Assembly (NCBI GenBank): GCA_023386235.1
Contig: JAEWKC010000041.1
Coordinates: 11,941-75,940 of the forward strand
DNA from: Bacteroidota bacterium
GTDB lineage: Bacteria; Bacteroidota; Bacteroidia; Chitinophagales; Chitinophagaceae
Length of the DNA: 64,000 nt
Direction of reading: 5' to 3'
The notes under the pieces are model-generated. The model made no database searches, was not told the DNA's origin, and was given only the letters and a program-made list of their open reading frames with translations. This document shows, in pieces, positions 57,206 through 64,000 of this stretch (the stretch's first letter is position 1; each line of letters begins with the position of its first letter). Made by a program: the position numbers and the translations under genes.

Positions 57206-58408
57206 CTAATCTGTCAAAATTAGCGTTTTATTTTTAATTATGTGCTTCATTTTAATAGTTAGTGCATGAAACAATAATTTAGCGTTGGCATTTCGCTCTA
57301 TGTAGTAAATGGCTTTATCTATTTCTTTTGCCATCATTTCCTGCTGCTCTGCATCAGATATTTTATTTATGCGTTTGGCAAAATCTTTTTCATTGTCTGA
57401 AATCAACATCTGCTCTTCGCCCACGATGGCAAGGCGCACACTTTGCTCTAAGAGATGTATAAAGTAACGTAAAAACTTTTTTTGTTTTTCTCTTCCCGCT
57501 TTAGCCATTTCATCTATCCATTCTATTTGTTTTGCAGGAAAACCTTGCAGCGTTACATTAAGCCAATCGCGCAATATGGCTTCCCAATCTTCCTCTTCAC
57601 TTTGTATCAACTCTATCGCTTTCCTGAAGTTTCCTTCTGCCAGGCCTGCTATTGTAAGCGCTTTTTGCTCTTCTAAGCTTTTATTTTTCAGCAAAGCATT
57701 CTGTATATCGGGTATAGACAGAGCGGGCACTTTAATCAGCTGGCAGCGACTTAAAATAGTAGACAAAATCTCATTCTCGTCTTCGGCCACTAAAATAAAA
57801 AGCGTTTTCGCCGGCGGCTCTTCTATTAACTTCAATAGCTTATTCCCTTCTTTTTTCAGGTATTCGGGCATCCATACAATCAGTATTTTATAGTCGCTTT
57901 CAAAGCTTTTTAAACTCAGCTTGCGAATAATGTCGTTGCATTCTTCGGCGGTGATGTTTCCCTGTTTGTTTTCCGCGCCAATAGACTGGAGCCAGTCAAA
58001 CACATTGCCGTAAGGAAAAGATTGTATAAATTCTCTGAACTCTGTAAAATACGCCGAACTTAACGGCTTGTCGCCACTCTTCTTAGGAATTACCGGGAAG
58101 GAAAAATGAATATCAGGATGGATTAACTGCTGCGCCTTAATGCAGGACGGACATTCTCCGCAAGCATCCGCAGGCATTTCTACTGCCGCCTCCGGAGCGT
58201 CGCCAAAGAGTGAAGCTTCGCCGGCAGCATTACCTGCTTTATTAATTTTTTCGCAGGTAATATATTGTGCAAATGCCATAGCAAGTGGCAGCGCGCCGCT
58301 TCCTTCTTTGCCTAAAAACAATAAAGCGTGGCTAAGCCTGTTTTGTGCTACTAAATCTGTGAGGTGCGCTTTTACATCATGCTGGCCTACAACTTCTGCA
58401 AACTTCAT
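57206..58408 (-). CDS. holB: DNA polymerase III subunit delta prime
   Basis: Clamp-loader AAA+ subunit, 400 residues. It starts KFAEVVGQHDVKAHLTDLVAQNRLSHALLFLGKEGSG (P-loop-like), keeps a zinc-binding cysteine cluster CGECPSCIK, and ILIVWMPEYLKKEGNKLLKLIEEPPAKTLFIL followed by ILSTILSRCQ (SRC motif). About 30 residues (NKAGNAAGEASLFGD region) separate the first cysteine from the rest of the cluster, an insertion compared with E. coli. It is one base after the glutathione peroxidase gene. Confidence 0.93.
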   Translation of the reverse strand: MKFAEVVGQHDVKAHLTDLVAQNRLSHALLFLGKEGSGALPLAMAFAQYITCEKINKAGNAAGEASLFGDAPEAAVEMPADACGECPSCIKAQQLIHPDIHFSFPVIPKKSGDKPLSSAYFTEFREFIQSFPYGNVFDWLQSIGAENKQGNITAEECNDIIRKLSLKSFESDYKILIVWMPEYLKKEGNKLLKLIEEPPAKTLFILVAEDENEILSTILSRCQLIKVPALSIPDIQNALLKNKSLEEQKALTIAGLAEGNFRKAIELIQSEEEDWEAILRDWLNVTLQGFPAKQIEWIDEMAKAGREKQKKFLRYFIHLLEQSVRLAIVGEEQMLISDNEKDFAKRINKISDAEQQEMMAKEIDKAIYYIERNANAKLLFHALTIKMKHIIKNKTLILTD

Positions 58409-58409
58409 A

Positions 58410-58967
58410 TTAACGGATGTATTTTAAAATCTCTTCACTATCCGGTTTTACTTTGCTGCCAAAATGGGCAATTAATTTTCCGTTTTTATCTAATAAAAAT
58501 TTATTGAAGTTCCAGGAAACCGTAGCATCTAAAACGCCGTTTTTGCTTTTTTGTGTAAGAAACTGATAGACAGGATGCATGGCTTTGCCTTTTACATTTA
58601 CCTTAGTGGTAAGAGGAAAGGTGACGCCATAATTTTTTTCGCAGAAGCCGGCTATCTCTGCATTGGTATCAAATTCCTGGTTCATAAAATTATCGGAAGG
58701 AAAACCTACTACCATCAGCTTATCGCCATACAGTTCATATATTTCCTGTAATCCTTTGTATTGTGGTGTAAATCCGCACTTTGACGCTGTGTTTACAACC
58801 AGTATATACTTACCTTTGAAGGTGGAAAAATCAATATTTCCGCCGTCTAAAGATTCTATTGTAAACTGATGAACAGAGCGATTGATTTTTTTTGCTGACA
58901 ACATCAAGGCAGCACCGGCTAACAGCAGCATACCAAACGCCACCGGGATATATTTATTTTTAAACAT
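58410..58967 (-). CDS. Glutathione peroxidase-family protein
   Basis: Thiol peroxidase of 185 residues. The catalytic cysteine is in NTASKCGFTPQYKGL (about 63), with GFPSDNFMNQEF (glutamine) and the tryptophan in VSWNFNKFL. A membrane anchor or signal (residues about 7-25) suggests periplasmic or membrane location. In this kind of bacterium thioredoxin is the more likely reductant than glutathione. The gene starts upstream of holB with 1 base between them. Confidence 0.92.
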   Translation of the reverse strand: MFKNKYIPVAFGMLLLAGAALMLSAKKINRSVHQFTIESLDGGNIDFSTFKGKYILVVNTASKCGFTPQYKGLQEIYELYGDKLMVVGFPSDNFMNQEFDTNAEIAGFCEKNYGVTFPLTTKVNVKGKAMHPVYQFLTQKSKNGVLDATVSWNFNKFLLDKNGKLIAHFGSKVKPDSEEILKYIR

Positions 58968-59031
58968 TTTTTATTTTTTATTATCTACCAAAAGTAGGAA
59001 AATAATCGTTAAGTAAAAACCAAATGGGAGC

Positions 59032-60417
59032 TTATTCGTAGCAGCCAATAGTAGGAGCGGTTTGCGAGCGTGGTTTGCCGTTCACATCCAATTGGTAAAA
59101 TGTACCTGGCTTTCCAAAGCCTTTTGCCGGTGAATTGTCTGCAACGGCAAAATTGTATTGCATACTTCTGTCATCCAGTAGTAGAAATTGAGGATCAATA
59201 TTTTGCAATGAATTTTCTACAACTACAGCACTACTTATGTTCGACCATTTATATATGCTGTTAGTGATAGCCATACTGCTTCCTGTATTAGTTATTTTTA
59301 CATCCAGCTCATCAGTGAGCGAACCGTAGATTACAGAGTTATCTAATGAAGCCATTAATGAATGAAAATTATCATCTGCAATCTGCATGAGTGGCTCCTG
59401 GTGCGGAACATAACGATTACCAAAACCCGCAAATGTAGAAAACGCTATTTTGTACTTGCCACCCGAACTTACAGAAAAAACTTTGGCGCAATTAGCTACC
59501 AGCGTATTGGCCATATGAAAGTTTGTACCTGCCAGCTTTATTCCGTTTACACAATGCTGTATGATACATGCAGACAAAGACAACTGCACGCTGTTGGAAA
59601 CCGCGGTACGCATAGTATCTACGATAGCGGTTCGGGCGTTTTCAATAGTTACATATTCCAGTTGGCTGTATTGTGCATCTTTTCCGAAAGTAATGCCCTC
59701 CCAGCTTCCGGGCAGGTATTTATAATCCGTGTCTTTTCGCAGGCAGGTAAATACAGTTCTTACAATCTCATTATCAGCGCCTCTGTAACTGCCATAAGCA
59801 TGGAGTTCACCATTAACGGCAATGCCCGTATGGAGACTAAAATATATTCTACTGCCGGGCTCAATAGTTAACTGCGCATTTTTTGCTATGGTAATATTGC
59901 CTTTTATAATAATGGGCAGATCTTTTTTCCAGACAACATCGGAATTATACGTAGTTTCATTAATGTGTACAGCGTTTTGACCAACCGCGTTAAAAACGAT
60001 ATGCTTTTTTTTATTGTTGAAAAATATGCCTAAACTATCTGTGACATTGAATGAAGAAACAAGCTCCGATTGGGGAATGGTAAGATTTACAAACACATAC
60101 AGACTATCACCGGCTGCTAAATAAATATCGGTAAAGGCTGCACCTGCCGTGCCATTGATATTTACTTTGTAAGGCGATGCGTCGCCGCCATACAATTTAA
60201 TGGTATCAACGCGAATCGCATTTTTATTCTGATTAAATATTTTGAAAACTCTTACAGGTGTAATGGTTTCGGTAAATACCGTATCAAATTGTAAAGAATC
60301 TCCGGTAGTTAATGATGTAAATAAAACAGCATTCTCATCTGTACTGAATATTTCTTTCTTACAAGAGAAAAATAAAAGTATGAAGACGATAAAAAAGCAA
60401 ATCCTGTAATTGATCAT
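59032..60417 (-). CDS. Right-handed beta-helix lipoprotein, unknown function
   Basis: A 461-residue surface lipoprotein with a lipobox FFSC near residue 18. Its N-terminal part has immunoglobulin-like segments (VRVFKIFNQNKNAIRVDTIKLYGG). The later half shows beta-helix repeats such as QLTIEPGSRIYFSLHTGIAVNGELHAYG, then SWEGITFGKDAQYSQLEYVTIENA, with repeating I/V patterns, ending in DVNGKPRSQTAPTIGCYE, a phrase shared with other Bacteroidota beta-helix proteins. Glycan binding or a lyase-like role is possible but cannot be read from the sequence. Confidence 0.85.
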   Translation of the reverse strand: MINYRICFFIVFILLFFSCKKEIFSTDENAVLFTSLTTGDSLQFDTVFTETITPVRVFKIFNQNKNAIRVDTIKLYGGDASPYKVNINGTAGAAFTDIYLAAGDSLYVFVNLTIPQSELVSSFNVTDSLGIFFNNKKKHIVFNAVGQNAVHINETTYNSDVVWKKDLPIIIKGNITIAKNAQLTIEPGSRIYFSLHTGIAVNGELHAYGSYRGADNEIVRTVFTCLRKDTDYKYLPGSWEGITFGKDAQYSQLEYVTIENARTAIVDTMRTAVSNSVQLSLSACIIQHCVNGIKLAGTNFHMANTLVANCAKVFSVSSGGKYKIAFSTFAGFGNRYVPHQEPLMQIADDNFHSLMASLDNSVIYGSLTDELDVKITNTGSSMAITNSIYKWSNISSAVVVENSLQNIDPQFLLLDDRSMQYNFAVADNSPAKGFGKPGTFYQLDVNGKPRSQTAPTIGCYE

Positions 60418-60460
60418 TTAAAGAATTGTTTTCACAAATATACTGGAATAAACAGTAAAC

Positions 60461-61150
60461 TTATACCGCGCAGGCAAAAGTAGCCACACTTACTTTAGCA
60501 TTCGTCTCGTTCAGCAATACATTGCACAATACTTCCATAGTAGCGCCGGTTGTAAGCACATCGTCTACTACTAAAATATGCTTATCTTTTAGCGCTTCAG
60601 CATCTATTATCTTAAAGATATTCTGCATAGAATTCCATCTCTCCTCACGGTTCTTGTGTGTTTGAGATTCTGTATGCACCGTTCGGATAACCGCTTCATC
60701 ATTTACTTCTATTCCCAAACGTTCAGCAAAAGGCGTGGCGATAACAACTGACTGATTATACCCTCTTTTAAACTTTCTTTGTTTGCTCAAAGGTATGGGA
60801 ATGATAAGGTCTATCTCTTTAGCCCATGCGGCGCGTTCTAATTCATTGGCCAGCAGATTGCCTATATAGGTGCCGCATTCAAGATTTTGTTTATACTTCA
60901 CTTCGTGCATGAGTCTCTGGATGGCAGACTTCTTATCGTAGAAATAGGCGCTTCCGGCGTGGCTGATACGGGCTCTTCCGAAGAATTTTTCCAGTATCGG
61001 ATTGTCGTGCTGTTCAAAGAAATTAGTTGCGGGCAGCTGATGATAGCAGGCGGCACAAAGCAAATGTCCCGAAGCGACTGTATCGTTGCCGCAGCCGATA
61101 CAAACTTCGGGATAAATAAGATGCAGAAAATCTTTCAGATAGTTACTCAT
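60461..61150 (-). CDS. ComF-family phosphoribosyltransferase-like protein
   Basis: A 229-residue protein linked in other bacteria to DNA uptake. The zinc-finger N terminus (CIGCGNDTVASGHLLCAACYHQL) and the PRPP-binding motif HILVVDDVLTTGATMEVL (about 195) are typical of ComF. The ATG at 61150 overlaps the stop of the upstream 103-residue gene by 8 bases (ATGAGTAA), so coupling is likely; a longer start at 61192 would overlap by 50 bases. No other competence gene is adjacent. Confidence 0.9.
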   Translation of the reverse strand: MSNYLKDFLHLIYPEVCIGCGNDTVASGHLLCAACYHQLPATNFFEQHDNPILEKFFGRARISHAGSAYFYDKKSAIQRLMHEVKYKQNLECGTYIGNLLANELERAAWAKEIDLIIPIPLSKQRKFKRGYNQSVVIATPFAERLGIEVNDEAVIRTVHTESQTHKNREERWNSMQNIFKIIDAEALKDKHILVVDDVLTTGATMEVLCNVLLNETNAKVSVATFACAV

Positions 61151-61454
61151 CTGTATTTTTATTATCGGATATGGTAAAGTTACCTTTTTCATAACGATAA
61201 TTATTCAACATAAATTTTGCCTGAGACAAAGTAAATTTCAACGGTTCTGTTTCTTGTCCTACCACCAGTATCTCGTACTGCTGCAAAGAAAGTATTTTCC
61301 TGAGTTTTTTCTCTTCCGCTTCCGGTACATCATTTCCAAAAATTACGATGTCAAAATTCTGCGCATATATTTCTTCTATAGCGCTTTCTGCATTATCTGT
61401 AAATACGGCTTCCAGTGCAGGCGGCGTTTGTGTAGTTATTATCAGCGCTTTCAT
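61143..61454 (-). CDS. Hypothetical protein coupled to comF
   Basis: A 103-residue cytosolic protein I do not recognise. It starts KALIITTQTPPALEAVFTDNAESAIEEIY with an alternating beta/alpha pattern that resembles a receiver-like or Rossmann fold, but it has no recognised active-site residues. It overlaps comF by 8 bases and therefore likely works with it or is translated together with it. Confidence 0.6.
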   Translation of the reverse strand: MKALIITTQTPPALEAVFTDNAESAIEEIYAQNFDIVIFGNDVPEAEEKKLRKILSLQQYEILVVGQETEPLKFTLSQAKFMLNNYRYEKGNFTISDNKNTDE

Positions 61455-61475
61455 TGGTTATATTTTTATTGAGCT

Positions 61476-62195
61476 TTAAAATTGCATAGGTACATCTATC
61501 AGCATTATTCTTGCATTATCGCTGTTAGCTTTTATTTCCAGCTTGTCTACCTCCCATATTCCTATAGTGTCTCTGCGGTTAAGCTCCGTGCCATTCACTG
61601 TAAACGATCCTTCAATAACAAATGCGTATACACCGTTTCCATCTTTGTGCACAGCGTATTCTTTTGAGAATCCATTATCAAAGTTAGCTAAACTTATCCA
61701 TGCATCCTGATGTATCCATCCTTCTTCATTTTCTTTATAGGGTGTTACCACCTCCTGAAAATCGTTTTTGGTTTTATGCGGGTCAATGGTCACCTGTCCG
61801 TAACGGGGCTCTACATTTCTTTTATTCGGGAAGATCCAGATTTGCAATATTTTGCTTGCAATGTCTTCATTAGCATTAAATTCACTGTGCGTAATACCTG
61901 TGCCCGCGCTCATTATCTGCACTTCGCCATGATTGATCACACTTGCATTGCCCATGCTGTCTTTATGTGCCAGATCGCCTTCCAACGGAATGGTAATGAT
62001 CTCCATATTGTCGTGCGGATGCGTGCCAAAGCCCATGCCGCCGGCAATTACATCATCATTAATGACTCTTAACGCGCCAAAGTTTATTTTTTCCGGATTG
62101 TAGTAATTAGAAAAGCTGAACGAATAATTTGTCTGCAGCCACCCGTAATCGCCACCGCCGCGTTCTCCTGCTCTTTGTAAGATTGTCTTTGCCAT
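61476..62195 (-). CDS. Pirin-family protein
   Basis: Bicupin of 239 residues, YhhW-like. The metal histidines lie in GFGTHPHDNMEIITIPLEG and AGTGITHSEFN; the second cupin is degenerate. Such proteins may act as quercetin dioxygenases or redox sensors; the natural substrate is unknown. It is divergent from pdxJ, and a -7 match TAACTTTG (minus strand, 62237-62244) lies upstream. Confidence 0.9.
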   Translation of the reverse strand: MAKTILQRAGERGGGDYGWLQTNYSFSFSNYYNPEKINFGALRVINDDVIAGGMGFGTHPHDNMEIITIPLEGDLAHKDSMGNASVINHGEVQIMSAGTGITHSEFNANEDIASKILQIWIFPNKRNVEPRYGQVTIDPHKTKNDFQEVVTPYKENEEGWIHQDAWISLANFDNGFSKEYAVHKDGNGVYAFVIEGSFTVNGTELNRRDTIGIWEVDKLEIKANSDNARIMLIDVPMQF

Positions 62196-62333
62196 TTTAT
62201 TTTCTCCTTTTATTTTTTTATTTTTATTTTATACTGCAAAGTTACGCCGGATCTGTGTTTTTAAAATTGATGTAGGATAAGAAAGCATCAACTGCATAAG
62301 TCCCTTTCAATTACTATCTACCACTAATTTATT

Positions 62334-62341
62334 TATCTTTG
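62334..62341 (+). promoter_or_regulatory. -7 element that decides the pdxJ start
   Basis: TATCTTTG at 62334-62341 matches TAnnTTTG, without a clear -33. Transcription would start near 62348, after a TTG at 62343 and before the ATG at 62358, which supports the ATG as the real start. Confidence 0.45.
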
Positions 62342-62357
62342 TTTGAAACAATTTATT

Positions 62358-63080
62358 ATGACCACATTAAGTGTAAATATCAATAAGATTGCCACTTTAA
62401 GAAACAGTCGTGGCGGCAACAATCCCGATGTATTAAAAGCCGCGCTGGATATAGAACGGTTTGGAGCAGACGGCATCACTGTACATCCCAGACCCGATGA
62501 AAGGCATATAAGATACAGCGATGTACGCGAACTGAAAAAAAACATCAAGGTAGAATTAAATATTGAAGGCAATTGCGAAGAAGAAAAATTTGTGCAATTG
62601 GTGCTGGAAACCAAGCCCGCGCAGGTAACCTTAGTACCCGATGCGCTAAGCCAGATAACCAGTAACCATGGCTGGAACACCATAGAAAAAAAAGCATACC
62701 TAAAAAAAATGGTAACTGTTTTTAAAAATGCCGGCATAAGAGTGAGCATATTTGTAGATCCCGATGAAGAGATGGTGCTGCATGCAAAAGAAACCGGCAC
62801 CGACCGGGTAGAATTGTACACCGAAGCGTATGCAAAAAAATACAATGCAAACAAAAATGAGGCAATAGCACCCTACCTCGCCGCCGCCAATATCGCTAAA
62901 GAAATTGGATTAGGACTGAACGCGGGACACGATCTTGACTTGGACAACCTGGAATTTTTCAGCCGGCAAATTCCTTTCCTGGACGAAGTATCTATTGGCC
63001 ACGCGCTTATTTCAGACGCATTGTATTTAGGATTGGAAAACACGGTACAAATGTATAAAAGACAACTAAACAGACCATAA
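62358..63080 (+). CDS. pdxJ: Pyridoxine 5'-phosphate synthase
   Basis: TIM-barrel enzyme of the DXP-dependent vitamin B6 pathway, condensing 1-deoxyxylulose-5-phosphate with aminoacetone phosphate. The 240 residues begin TLSVNINKIATLRNSRGGNNPDV and keep GITVHPRPDERHIRYSDV, FVDPD, TGTDRVELYTEAYA and GLNAGHDLDLDNL. The ATG at 62358 is preferred to TTG at 62343. It precedes the ArsC-like gene by 3 bases. Confidence 0.95.
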   Translation: MTTLSVNINKIATLRNSRGGNNPDVLKAALDIERFGADGITVHPRPDERHIRYSDVRELKKNIKVELNIEGNCEEEKFVQLVLETKPAQVTLVPDALSQITSNHGWNTIEKKAYLKKMVTVFKNAGIRVSIFVDPDEEMVLHAKETGTDRVELYTEAYAKKYNANKNEAIAPYLAAANIAKEIGLGLNAGHDLDLDNLEFFSRQIPFLDEVSIGHALISDALYLGLENTVQMYKRQLNRP

Positions 63081-63083
63081 AAT

Positions 63084-63434
63084 ATGCTTACAGTTTACGG
63101 GATAAAAAATTGCAATACGGTAAAGAAGGCTTTAGATTTTCTGAACGAAAATAAAATTGAATACCAATTTCACGATTACAAAAAACAAGGCATCAGCAAA
63201 GCTAAATTGGAATCATGGAGCAGACAAACCGGCTACGAAAGTTTAATAAATAAAAAAGGCACTACCTGGCGCAGCCTGGATGAAGATGTAAAAAAATCTA
63301 TCTCCTCAAAAAAAGCGGCAATTGATTTAATGGCTGAAAAAACCTCTGTGATCAAACGTCCGCTGATGGAGGAGAATGCTAAAGTACTGGTTGTAGGATT
63401 TGATGAAGAAAAGTACAAAGAAATTTTTTTGTAA
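63084..63434 (+). CDS. ArsC/Spx-family (YffB-like) protein
   Basis: Thioredoxin-fold protein of 116 residues. It begins LTVYGIKNCNTVKKALDFL with the reactive cysteine (C10), has the YQFHDYKKQGIS and WRSLDEDVK segments and the RPLMEE arginine-proline pair. It resembles YffB-like proteins more than true arsenate reductases, because no second cysteine pair is seen. Likely glutaredoxin-type redox or regulatory function. It follows pdxJ by 3 bases. Confidence 0.85.
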   Translation: MLTVYGIKNCNTVKKALDFLNENKIEYQFHDYKKQGISKAKLESWSRQTGYESLINKKGTTWRSLDEDVKKSISSKKAAIDLMAEKTSVIKRPLMEENAKVLVVGFDEEKYKEIFL

Positions 63435-63458
63435 TATCAATGTAATAGGATAATTTAG
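63428..63458 (+). promoter_or_regulatory. Near-consensus promoter for the small cysteine-pair gene
   Basis: TTTG at 63428-63431, 19 bases, then TAATTTAG at 63451-63458 (one mismatch to TAnnTTTG). Transcription would begin near 63465, about 19 bases before the ATG at 63484. Confidence 0.5.
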
Positions 63459-63483
63459 CTTACTAAAACAAAAATACACGAAC

Positions 63484-63669
63484 ATGAAAAAGTTATTCGT
63501 ATTTGCTTTTGCTTTATCTATCACAGCTATAGGAGTAGATGCGCAACAAACCAAACCCTGCTGCAAAAAGCAAGAAACAGAACAGAAAGACTGTTGTAAA
63601 AAAGGCGCGAAAAAAACCGACAAAAAAACATGCTGCGATAAAAACGGTAAAACAGTAAATAATAAATAA
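63484..63669 (+). CDS. Small secreted cysteine-pair protein, unknown function
   Basis: A 61-residue protein with a clear signal peptide (FVFAFALSITAIG) cut after about residue 20. The mature part of about 40 residues is very basic and carries three CC pairs at 26-27, 37-38 and 50-51, each followed by a lysine- or aspartate-containing turn. No known family. Metal binding or disulfide-linked structure is inferred. A near-consensus promoter lies at 63428-63458, and the repeat cluster begins 8 bases after its stop. Confidence 0.6.
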   Translation: MKKLFVFAFALSITAIGVDAQQTKPCCKKQETEQKDCCKKGAKKTDKKTCCDKNGKTVNNK

Positions 63670-63676
63670 AATAGAT

Positions 63677-63913
63677 TTTTACGTATTACGTAAAACCTTC
63701 TGGTGACGACAGGTTTACGCAATGCGTAAAGCCAAAACGTTGACACGCAACCCACGCTCGCAAGCCTCTTCGTTTGGCTTATAAAGCCAAACTTCCGAGT
63801 CTTTCTCCCAAAGCGTGTCAACGGTGGCGCTTGACCAAATTTTATCTTCCCCCGTCGTCTTGCCGCACTTGCCCATGGGCTGCGTGCAACAAGACGCTTA
63901 ACAAAATTTATTC
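63677..63913. repeat. Cluster of nested inverted and direct repeats
   Basis: The 331-base stretch 63670-64000 has no credible gene. It holds: a hairpin TTTTACGT-ATT-ACGTAAAA (63677-63695); TTTACGC-AAT-GCGTAAA (63714-63730); arms CGTTGACACGC (63738-63748) and GCGTGTCAACG (63813-63823), which enclose GTTTGGCTT-ATA-AAGCCAAAC (63772-63792); an imperfect palindrome with ends GTCTTG/CAAGAC and centre GCCCATGGGC (63857-63895); and two direct copies beginning CGCTT (63828-63846 and 63895-63913, 15 of 19 bases equal). It is GC-richer than the flanks. It could be a REP or MITE-like dispersed repeat. No transposase is nearby. Confidence 0.65.
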
Positions 63914-64000
63914 GCCATTGTATATATTTTATTTTGGCACTCATGATACCGCTACGCTAAATTGGCTCCGAAAAAAATGCTCCTATTTTTTCTAAAACAA

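Noticed and set aside
62333..62854. Minus-strand frame of 173 codons opposite pdxJ
   Set aside because: It is fully antisense to pdxJ, whose motifs are unmistakable; serine-rich composition is typical of shadows.
63327..63944. Minus-strand open frame of 205 codons at the window end
   Set aside because: It overlaps the ArsC-like and cysteine-pair genes and runs across the repeat cluster; its residues follow the hairpins and show no protein family.
1..64000. tRNA genes, CRISPR arrays, insertion sequences, integrases, phage or toxin-antitoxin genes
   Set aside because: None found by reading: no GTTCRANYC-type T-loop hits in gaps, no regular spaced repeats, no transposase or integrase motifs.

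Overview
The window is a chromosomal stretch from a low-GC member of the Bacteroidota, most likely a Chitinophagaceae-type organism. The evidence is protein-level resemblance (energy-transducer TonB with its own N-terminal motif, LptB, RicT, short LeuA, bacillithiol enzymes BshA and YfiT/BstA) and several promoters of the Bacteroidota form TTG-N19-TAnnTTTG. I see no tRNA, rRNA, CRISPR array, transposase, integrase, phage gene or recognisable defence island. Nearly everything is core metabolism or housekeeping, densely packed, with strong hairpin terminators between units.

Layout. 1-1.4 kb: an exbD-tonB pair without exbB. 1.7-5.4 kb: DacB-type penicillin-binding protein and a sirtuin, convergent with metZ and an OsmC-like gene. 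5.6-7.0 kb: small secreted protein, then rpmH-rnpA-yidD behind a clear promoter. 7.1-11.1 kb: bshA, then glgA-glgC for glycogen synthesis. 11.2-17.9 kb: GlsB-like membrane protein, sucD, amino-acid permease, lipoprotein plus APH(6)-like kinase, lptB, metF, VIT-family transporter. 18.0-24.4 kb: a tetR-tolC-adaptor-RND efflux operon. 24.6-29.6 kb: bifunctional nuclease, ispE, an SpmA-SpmB fusion, a lipoprotein, alkaline phosphatase. 29.8-35.7 kb: M3 peptidase, SPFH protein, PEP carboxylase.

35.9-51.8 kb is the metabolic heart: serC-serA and then a long same-strand series, leuA-methyltransferase-leuC-leuD-tandem ABC ATPase-leuB-ilvD-YfiT/BstA-ilvB-ilvN-ilvC-ilvA. It holds the branched-chain amino acid pathway except the final aminotransferase, with three genes that have no obvious place in it. 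51.9-64 kb: a Bacteroidota-type helical protein, a DUF4268 protein, mdh, a 430-base gap with a good promoter and a candidate structured RNA, then cupin, ricT, holB and glutathione peroxidase, a beta-helix lipoprotein, comF, pirin, pdxJ, an ArsC-family gene, a tiny cysteine-pair secreted protein and a GC-richer cluster of nested inverted repeats at the end.

How it works together: PEP carboxylase, malate dehydrogenase and SucD serve the TCA cycle; SerA/SerC, MetZ/MetF and the ilv/leu genes build amino acids; BshA and the YfiT/BstA homologue point to bacillithiol as the low-molecular-weight thiol; OsmC, glutathione peroxidase and pirin belong to stress defence; TonB/ExbD, LptB, the RND pump and lipoproteins serve the Gram-negative envelope.

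I did not find a convincing undescribed multi-gene system. The most unexplained items are the candidate RNA near 55.2-55.4 kb, the terminal repeat cluster at 63.7-63.9 kb, the small cysteine-pair protein, and the foreign genes inside the ilv/leu operon. All identifications come from reading the sequence; no database search was run.
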